Source: Bathymodiolus brooksi
Lineage: Eukaryota; Mollusca; Bivalvia; Mytilida; Modiolidae
Assembly: GCA_963680875.1 (NCBI GenBank)
Contig: OY804589.1
Coordinates: 4,588,001-4,652,000, forward strand
Direction of reading: 5' to 3'
Length of the DNA stretch: 64,000 nt
Shown: piece by piece, positions 54,901-64,000 of the stretch
How positions within the stretch are numbered: position 1 is the first letter of the stretch
How the letters are laid out: each line of letters begins with the position of its first letter
Translations under genes and position numbers: made by a program
The notes under the pieces: generated by a model
Seen by the model: only the letters and a program-made list of their open reading frames with translations
Database searches by the model: none
What the model was told of the DNA's origin: nothing

Positions 54901-57900
54901 GGACATTAACAAAATGACCAGCATTTACAAATATGGATACTTAGGTTGCAATAACTCTTTCTCCAGGACATTAACAAAATGACCAGCATTTACAAATATG
55001 GATACTTAGGTTGCAATAACTCTTTCTCCAGGACATTAGCAAAATGACCAGCATTTACAAATATGGATACTTAGGTTGCAATAACTCTTTCTCCGGGACA
55101 TTAACAAAATGACCAGCATTTACAAATATGGATGCTTAGGATGCAATAACTCTTTCTCCGGGACATTAACAAAATGACCAGCATTTACAAATATGGATAC
55201 TTAGGTTGCAATAACTCTTTCTCCAGGACATTAACAAAATGACCAGCATTTACAAATATGGATACTTAGGTTGCAATAACTCTTTCTCCGGGACATTAAC
55301 AAAATGACCAGCATTTACAAATATGGATACTTAGATTGCAATAACTCTTTCTCCAGGACATTAACAAAATGACCAGCATTTACAAATATGGATACTTATG
55401 TTGCAATAACTCTTTCTCCAGGACATTAACAAAATGACCAGCATTTCCAAATATGGATACTTAGGTTGCAATAACTCTTTCTCCGGGACATTAACAAAAT
55501 GACCAGCATTTACAAATATGGATACTTAGGTTGCAATAACTCTTTCTACAGATATTAACAAAATGACCAGCATTTACAAATATGCATACTTAGATTGCAA
55601 TAACTCTTTCTCCGGGACATTAACAAAATGACCAGCATTTACAAATATGGATACTTAGGTTGCAATAACTCTTTCTCCGGGACATTAACAAAATGACCAG
55701 CATTTACAAATATGGATACTTAGGATGCAATAACTCTTTCTCCGGGACATTAACAAAATGACCAGCATTTCCAAATATGGATATTTAGGTTGCAATAACT
55801 CTTTCTCCAGGACATTAACAAAATGACCAGCATTTACAAATATGGATACTTAGGTTGCAATAACTCTTTCTCCAGGACATTAACAAAATGACCAGCATTT
55901 ACGAATATAGATACTTAGGTTGCAATAACTCTTTCTCCAGGACATAAACAAAATGACCAGCATTTACGAATATGGATACTTAGGTTGCAATAACTCTTTC
56001 TCCGGGACAATAACAAAATGACCAGCATTTACAAATATGGATACTTAGGTTGCAATAACTCTTTCTCCAGATATTAACAAAATGACCAGCATTTACAAAT
56101 ATGCATACTTAGATTGCAATAACTCTTTCTCCGGGACATTAACAAAATGACCAGCATTTACAAATATGGATACTTAGGTTGCAATAACTCTTTCTCCAGG
56201 ACATTAACAAAATGACCAGCATTTACAAATATGGATACTTAGGTTGCAATAACTCTTTCTCCAGGACATTAACAAAATGACCAGCATTTACAAATATGGA
56301 TACTTAGGTTGCAATAACTCTTTCTCCGGGACATTAACAAAATGACCAGCATTTACAAATATGGATATTTAGGTTGCAATAACTCTTTCTCCGGGACATT
56401 AACAAAATGACCAGCATTTACAAATATGGATACTTAGGTTGCAATAACTCTTTCTCCAGGACATTAACAAAATGACCAGCATTTACGAATATGAATACTT
56501 AGGTTGCAATAACTCTTTCTCCGGGACATTAACAAAATGACCAGCATTTACAAATATGGATACTTAGGTTGCAATAACTCTTTCTCCAGGACATTAACAA
56601 AATGACCAGCATTTACAAATATGGATACTTAGGTTGCAATAACTCTTTCTCCAGGACATTAACAAAATGACCAGCATTTACAAATATGAATACTTAGGTT
56701 GCAATAACTCTTTCTCCGGGACATTAACAAAATGACCAGCATTTACAAATATGGATACTTAGGTTGCAATAACTCTTTCTCCAGGACATTAACAAAATGA
56801 CCAGCATTTACAAATATGGATACTTAGGTTGCAATAACTCTTTCTCCAGGACATTAACAAAATGACCAGCATTTACAAATATGGATACTTAGGTTGCAAT
56901 AACTCTTTCTCCAGGACATTAACAAAATGACCAGCATTTAAAAATATGGATACTTAGGTTGCAATAACTCTTTCTCCAGGACATTAACAAAATGACCAGC
57001 ATTTAAAAATATGGATACTTAGGTTGCAATAACTCTTTCTCAGGGACATTAACAAAGTGACCAGCATTGTGCAAATATGGATACTTAGGTTGCAATAACT
57101 CTTTCTCCGGGACATTAACAAAATGACCAGCATTTACAAATATGGATACTTAGGATGCAATAACTCTTTCTCCGGGACATTAACAAAATGACCAGCATTT
57201 ACAAATATGGATATTTAGGTTGCAATAACTCTTTCTCCGGGACATTAACAAAATGACCAGCATTTACAAATATGGATACTTAAGTTGCAATAACTCTTTC
57301 TCCAGATATTAACAAAATGACCAGCATTTACAAATATGCATGCTTAGATTGCAATAACTCTTTCTCCGGGACATTAACAAAATGACCAGCATTTACAAAT
57401 ATGGATACTTAGGTTGCAATAACTCTTTCTCCAGGACATTAACAAAATGACCAGCATTTACAAATATGGATACTTAGGTTGCAATAACTCTTTCGACGGG
57501 ACATTAACAAAATGACCAGCATTTACGAATATGGATACTTGGGTTGCAATAACTCTTTCTCCAGGACATTAACAAAATGACCAGCATTTACAAATATGGA
57601 TACTTAGGTTGCAATAACTCTTTCTCCAGGACATTAACAAAATGACCAGCATTTACAAATATGGATACTTAGGTTGCAATAACTCTTTCTCCGGGACATT
57701 AACAAAATGACCAGCATTTACAAATATGGATACTTAGGATGCAATAACTCTTTCTCCGGGACATTAACAAAATGACCAGCATTTACAAATATGGATATTT
57801 AGGTTGCAATAACTCTTTCTCCGGGACATTAACAAAATGACCAGCATTTACAAATATGGATACTTAGGTTGCAATAACTCTTTCTCCAGGACATTAACAA

Positions 57901-59458
57901 AATAACCAGCATTTACGAATATGGATACTTAGGTTGCAATAACTCTTTCTCCAGGACATAAACAAAATGACCAGCATTTACGAATATGGATACTTAGGTT
58001 GCAATAACTCTTTCTCCGGGACATTAACAAAATGACCAGCATTTACAAATATGGATACTTAGGTTGCAATAACTCTTTCTCCGGGACATTAACAAAATGA
58101 CCAGCATTTACAAATATGGATACTTAGGTTGCAATAACTCTTTCTCCAGATATTAACAAAATGACCAGCATTTACAAATATGCATACTTAGATTGCACTA
58201 ACTCTTTCTCCGGGACATTAACAAAATGACCAGCATTTACAAATATGAATACTTAGGTTGCAATAACTCTTTCTCCAGGACATTAACAAAATGACCAGCA
58301 TTTACAAATATGGATACTTAGGTTGCAATAACTCTTTCTCCGGGACATTAACAAAATGACCAGCATTTACGAATATGGATACTTGGGTTGCAATAACTCT
58401 TTCTCCAGGACATTAACAAAATGACCAGCATTTACAAATATGGATACTTAGGTTGCAATAACTCTTTCTCCAGGACATTAACAAAATGACCAGCATTTAC
58501 AAATATGGATACTTAGGTTGCAATAACTCTTTCTCCGGGACATTAACAAAATGACCAGCATTTACAAATATGGATACTTAGGATGCAATAACTCTTTCTC
58601 CGGGACATTAACAAAATTACCAGCATTTACAAATATGGATATTTAGGTTGCAATAACTCTTTCTCCGGGACATTAACAAAATGACCAGCATTTACAAATA
58701 TGGATACTTAGGTTGCAATAACTCTTTCTCCAGGACATTAACAAAATGACCAGCATTTACGAATATGAATACTTAGGTTGCAATAACTCTTTCTCCGGGA
58801 CATTAACAAAATGACCAGCATTTACAAATATGGATACTTAGGTTGCAATAACTCTTTCTCCAGGACATTAACAAAATGACCAGCATTTACAAATATGGAT
58901 ACTTAGGTTGCAATAACTCTTTCTCCGGAATATTAACAAAATGACCAGCATTTACAAATATGGATACTTAGGTTGCAATAACTCTTTCTCCAGGACATTA
59001 ACAAAATGACCAGCATTTACAAATATGGATACTTAGGTTGCAATAAGTCTTTCTCCGGCACATTAACAAAATGACCAGCATTGTGCAAATATGGATACTT
59101 AGGTTGCAATAACTCTTTCTCCGGGACATTAACAAAATGACCAGCATTTACGAATATGGATACTTAGGTTGCAATAACTCTTTCTCCGGGACATTAACAA
59201 AATGACCAGCATTTACAAATATGGATACTTAGGTTGCAATAACTCTTTCTCCGGGACATTAACAAAATGACCAGCATTTACAAATATGGATACTTAGGTT
59301 GCAATAACTCTTTCTCCGGGACATTAACAAAATGACCAGCATTTACAAATATGGATACTTAGGTTGCAATAACTCTTTCTCCAGGACATTAACAAAATGA
59401 CCAGCATTTACAAATATGGATACTTAGGTTGCAATAACTCTTTCTCCAGGACATTAAC
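51946..59458 (+). repeat. Segmental duplication in the satellite, offset 4418 bp (about 68 monomers)
   Basis: The segment about 51946-55040 recurs at about 56364-59458. Exact 4418-bp offsets hold for GATATTT (51946/56364), CTCAGGGACATTAACAAAGTG (start 52621/57039), GCATAC (52920/57338 and 53764/58182), CCGGAATATT (54511/58929) and CAATAAGTC (54623/59041). Private differences exist, such as CTTCGGG near 52817 in copy 1 and TTTCGACGGG near 57494 in copy 2. To the left (51.2-51.9 kb) similarity continues at an offset of 4288, showing a two-monomer change. Confidence 0.9.
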
Positions 59459-59574
59459 AAAATGACCAGCATTTCCAAATATGGATACTTAGGTTGCAAT
59501 AACTCTTTCTCCGGGACATTAACAAAATGACCAGCATTTACAAATATGGATACTTAGGTTGCAATAACTCTTTC

Positions 59575-62500
59575 TCCAGATAGTAACAAAATGACCAGCA
59601 TTTACAAATATGCATACTTAGGTTGCAATAACTCTTTCTCCGGGACATTAACAAAATTACCAGCATTTACAAATACGAATACTTAGGTTGCAATAACTCT
59701 TTCTCCAGGACATTAACAAAATGACCAGCATTTACGAATATGGATACTTAGGTTGCAATAACTCTTTCTCCAGGACATTAACAAAATGACCAGCATTTAC
59801 GAATATGAATACTTAGGTTTCAATAACTCTTTCTCCGGAACATTAACAAAATGACCAGCATTTACAAATATGGATACTTAGGTTGCAATAACTCTTTCTC
59901 CAGGACATTAACAAAATGACCAGCATTTACAAATATGGATACTTAGGTTGCAATAACTCTTTCTCCGAGACATTAACAAAATGACCAGCATTTACGAATA
60001 TGGATACTTGGGTTGCAATAACTCTTTCTCCAGGACATTAACAAAATGACCAGCATTTACAAATATGGATACTTAGGTTGCAATAACTCTTTCTCCAGGA
60101 CATTAACAAAATGACCAGCATTTACAAATATGGATACTTAGGTTGCAATAACTCTTTCTCCGGGACATTAACAAAATGACCAGCATTTACAAATATGGAT
60201 ACTTAGGATGCAATAACTCTTTCTCCGGGACATTAACAAAATTACCAGCATTTACAAATATGGATATTTAGGTTGCAATAACTCTTTCTCCGGGACATTA
60301 ACAAAATGACCAGCATTTACAAATATGGATACTTAGGTTGCAATAACTCTTTCTCCAGGACATTAACAAAATGACCAGCATTTACGAATATGAATACTTA
60401 GGTTGCAATAACTCTTTCTCCGGGACATTAACAAAATGACCAGCATTTACAAATATGGATACTTAGGTTGCAATAACTCTTTCTCCAGGACATTAACAAA
60501 ATGACCAGCATTTACAAATATGGATACTTAGGTTGCAATAACTCTTTCTCCGGAATATTAACAAAATGACCAGCATTTACAAATATGGATACTTAGGTTG
60601 CAATAACTCTTTCTCCAGGACATTAACAAAATGACCAGCATTTACAAATATGGATACTTAGGTTGCAATAACTCTTTCTCCAGGACATTAACAAAATGAC
60701 CAGCATTTCCAAATATGGATACTTAGGTTGCAATAACTCTTTCTCCAGATAGTAACAAAATGACCAGCATTTACAAATATGCATACTTAGGTTGCAATAA
60801 CTCTTTCTCCGGGACATTAACAAAATTACCAGCATTTACAAATACGAATACTTAGGTTGCAATAACTCTTTCTCCAGGACATTAACAAAATGACCAGCAT
60901 TTACGAATATGGATACTTAGGTTGCAATAACTCTTTCTCCAGGACATTAACAAAATGACCAGCATTTACGAATATGAATACTTAGGTTTCAATAACTCTT
61001 TCTCCGGAACATTAACAAAATGACCAGCATTTACAAATATGGATACTTAGGTTGCAATAACTCTTTCTCCAGGACATTCACAAAATGACCAGCATTTACA
61101 AATATGGATACTTAGGTTGCAATAACTCTTTCTCCGAGACATTAACAAAATGACCAGCATTTACGAATATGGATACTTGGGTTGCAATAACTCTTTCTCC
61201 AGGACATTAACAAAATGACCAGCATTTACAAATATGGATACTTAGGTTGCAATAACTCTTTCTCCAGGACATTAACAAAATGACCAGCATTTACAAATAT
61301 GGATACTTAGGTTGCAATAACTCTTTCTCCGGGACATTAACAAAATGACCAGCATTTACAAATATGGATACTTAGGATGCAATAACTCTTTCTCCGGGAC
61401 ATTAACAAAATTACCAGCATTTACAAATATGGATATTTAGGTTGCAATAACTCTTTCTCCGGGACATTAACAAAATGACCAGCATTTACAAATATGGATA
61501 CTTAGGTTGCAATAACTCTTTCTCCAGGACATTAACAAAATGACCAGCATTTACGAATATGAATACTTAGGTTGCAATAACTCTTTCTCCGGGACATTAA
61601 CAAAATGACCAGCATTTACAAATATGGATACTTAGGTTGCAATAACTCTTTCTCCAGGACATTAACAAAATGACCAGCATTTACAAATATGGATACTTAG
61701 GTTGCAATAACTCTTTCTCCGGAATATTAACAAAATGACCAGCATTTACAAATATGGATACTTAGGTTGCAATAAGTCTTTCTCCGGCACATTAACAAAA
61801 TGACCAGCATTGTGCAAATATGGATACTTAGGTTGCAATAACTCTTTCTCCGGGACATTAACAAAATGACCAGCATTTACGAATATGGATACTTAGGTTG
61901 CAATAACTCTTTCTCCGGGACATTAACAAAATGACCAGCATTTACAAATATGGATACTTAGGTTGCAATAACTCTTTCTCCGGGACATTAACAAAATGAC
62001 CAGCATTTACAAATATGGATACTTAGGTTGCAATAACTCTTTCTCCGGGACATTAACAAAATGACCAGCATTTACAAATATGGATACTTAGGTTGCAATA
62101 ACTCTTTCTCCAGGACATTAACAAAATGACCAGCATTTACAAATATGGATACTTAGGTTGCAATAACTCTTTCTCCAGGACATTAACAAAATGACCAGCA
62201 TTTCCAAATATGGATACTTAGGTTGCAATAACTCTTTCTCCGGGACATTAACAAAATGACCAGCATTTACAAATATGGATACTTAGGTTGCAATAACTCT
62301 TTCTCCAGATAGTAACAAAATGACCAGCATTTACAAATATGCATACTTAGGTTGCAATAACTCTTTCTCCGGGACATTAACAAAATTACCAGCATTTACA
62401 AATACGAATACTTAGGTTGCAATAACTCTTTCTCCAGGACATTAACAAAATGACCAGCATTTACGAATATGGATACTTAGGTTGCAATAACTCTTTCTCC

Positions 62501-62700
62501 AGGACATTAACAAAATGACCAGCATTTACGAATATGAATACTTAGGTTTCAATAACTCTTTCTCCGGAACATTAACAAAATGACCAGCATTTACAAATAT
62601 GGATACTTAGGTTGCAATAACTCTTTCTCCAGGACATTAACAAAATGACCAGCATTTACAAATATGGATACTTAGGTTGCAATAACTCTTTCTCCGGAAT
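59575..62700 (+). repeat. Higher-order repeat with the CCAGATAGTAAC variant, three copies
   Basis: A derived form of the 64-bp monomer (CCAGATAGTAAC with GCATACTTAGGTT) has its GCAT at 59612, 60781 and 62341 (spacings 1169 and 1560). Each is followed by AAATTACCAG with AAATACGAATAC, and then by GGTTTCAATAAC (TTT ending 59820, 60989, 62549, with the same spacings). This cluster does not appear further left, so it is a locally expanded, recent subfamily. Confidence 0.88.
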
Positions 62701-63399
62701 ATTAACAAAATGACCAGCATTTACAAATATGGATACTTAGGTTGCAATAACTCTTTCTCCAGGACATTAACAAAATGACCAGCATTTACAAATATGGATA
62801 CTTAGGTTGCAATAAGTCTTTCTCCGGCACATTAACAAAATGACCAGCATTGTGCAAATATGGATACTTAGGTTGCAATAACTCTTTCTCCGGGACATTA
62901 ACAAAATGACCAGCATTTACAAATATGGATACTTAGGTTGCAATAACTCTTTCTCCGGGACATTAACAAAATGACCAGCATTTACAAATATGGATACTTA
63001 GGTTGCAATAACTCTTTCTCCGGGACATTAACAAAATGACCAGCATTTACAAATATGGATACTTAGGTTGCAATAACTCTTTCTCCGGGACATTAACAAA
63101 ATGACCAGCATTTACAAATATGGATACTTAGGTTGCAATAACTCTTTCTCCAGGACATTAACAAAATGACCAGCATTTACAAATATGGATATTTAGGTTG
63201 CAATAACTCTTTCTCCAGGACATTAACAAAATGACCAGCATTTACAAATATGGATACTTAGGTTGCAATAACTCTTTCTCCGGGACATTAACAAAATGAC
63301 CAGCATTTACAAATATGGATACTTAGGATGCAATAACTCTTTCTCCGGGACATTAACAAAATGACCAGCATTTACAAATATGGATACTTAGGTTGCAAT

Positions 63400-64000
63400 A
63401 ACTCTTTCTCCAGGACATTAACAAAATGACCAGCATTTACAAATATGGATACTTAGGTTGCAATAACTCTTTCTCCGGGACATTAACAAAATGACCAGCA
63501 TTTACAAATATGGATACTTAGATTGCAATAACTCTTTCTCCAGGACATTAACAAAATGACCAGCATTTACAAATATGGATACTTATGTTGCAATAACTCT
63601 TTCTCCAGGACATTAACAAAATGACCAGCATTTCCAAATATGGATACTTAGGTTGCAATAACTCTTTCTCCGGGACATTAACAAAATGACCAGCATTTAC
63701 AAATATGGAAACTTAGGTTGCAATAACTCTTTCTACAGATATTAACAAAATGACCAGCATTTACAAATATGCATACTTAGATTGCAATAACTCTTTCTCC
63801 AGGACATTAACAAAATGACCAGCATTTACAAATATGGATACTTAGGTTGCAATAACTCTTTCTCCAGGACATTAACAAAATGACCAGCATTTACAAATAT
63901 GGATACTTAGGTTGCAATAACTCTTTCTCCGGGACATTAACAAAATGACCAGCATTTACAAATATGGATACTTAGGATGCAATAACTCTTTCTCCGGGAC
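63400..64000 (+). repeat. Return of a 55-kb-type segment at the right edge, offset 8187 bp
   Basis: ACTTATGTTGC (55394 and 63581) and TTCTACAGATATT with its GCATAC (GCAT at 55584 and 63771) both recur at 8187 bp. The window therefore ends inside a further copy of a large repeat unit, and the array clearly continues beyond 64000. Confidence 0.8.

Larger units (their letters stand above)
11339..64000 (+). repeat. Giant satellite array, 65-bp monomer, at least 52.66 kb (about 810 copies)
   Basis: The array starts at 11339 and runs to the right edge. Counting from its first base, each monomer starts TTGCAATAACTCTTTCTCC (positions 1-19), has ACATTAACAAAATGACCAGC in the middle (23-42), and ends ATATGGATACTTAGG (51-65). 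The period was checked directly: TTGC starts at 11339, 11404, 11469 and so on. All copies have the same orientation, and I saw no inserted foreign sequence. Typical neighbours differ by only a few substitutions. Common variant sites are 20 (G/A), 49 (G/A), 56 (G/C), 60 (C/T), 59 (A/G), 63 (A/G), 65 (G/A), 1 (T/A), 16 (C/A) and 22 (G/C). Length variants of 64 and 66 bp occur. There is no open frame beyond about 70 codons. Size, homogeneity and higher-order structure fit heterochromatic satellite DNA. A centromeric role is possible but not shown. Confidence 0.97.

Noticed and set aside
11339..64000. CRISPR array
   Set aside because: The repeats are contiguous with no unique spacers, there are no cas genes, and the flanks are eukaryotic.
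11339..64000. TTAGG telomere-type repeat
   Set aside because: TTAGG occurs once per monomer at its end but never in tandem, so it is incidental.
11339..64000. CENP-B box in the monomer
   Set aside because: CCGGGA resembles the 3' part of the box, but the required TTCG at the proper distance upstream is absent.

Overview
The window looks like nuclear DNA from a marine invertebrate, most likely a bivalve mollusc and possibly a mussel. This rests on AT-rich, gene-poor sequence, several eukaryotic repeat families (tRNA-derived SINEs, short DNA transposons with terminal inverted repeats), and two divergent copies near the left end of a dispersed repeat that I recall from mussel genomes. The species call is from memory and was not checked. 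I see no convincing protein-coding gene, rRNA gene, functional tRNA gene or bacterial feature.

Layout. Bases 1-11338 are a mosaic of old repeats in AT-rich sequence. They hold the bivalve-type dispersed repeat (351-479 and 605-930), a tRNA-derived SINE (about 1424-1684), a 45-bp minisatellite (1855-2077), a hAT-like MITE (3289-3546), a second SINE (about 4403-4700), and a candidate TTAA-flanked element of about 3 kb with decayed inverted ends (5937-8918) that carries a degenerate MITE inside it (7161-7270). After these come a near-perfect hairpin (9170-9204), a sharp 199-bp MITE with 16-bp perfect inverted ends (10124-10322), and an A-rich stretch (about 10926-11130).

From 11339 to the right edge (at least 52.66 kb, about 810 copies) the window is one uninterrupted, same-direction satellite array with a 65-bp monomer. 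I saw no inversion, no transposon insertion and no non-satellite island in it. It is organised at several scales. Two frequently toggled sites per monomer are both CpG versus CpA. A set of diagnostic monomer variants (64, 65 and 66 bp) recurs in a conserved order. These form higher-order repeats of variable length (commonly 1494-1495 bp, about 23 monomers, also 17, 24, 28 and 31 monomers), and larger segments are duplicated at offsets of 1105, 3768, 1949, 4418 and 8187 bp. A few monomers look like recombinants between variant types.

The main interest is this large higher-order satellite, its clean left boundary, and the record of unequal exchange and possible methylation-driven decay that it preserves. 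Centromeric or heterochromatic function is plausible for such an array but is not shown by the sequence.
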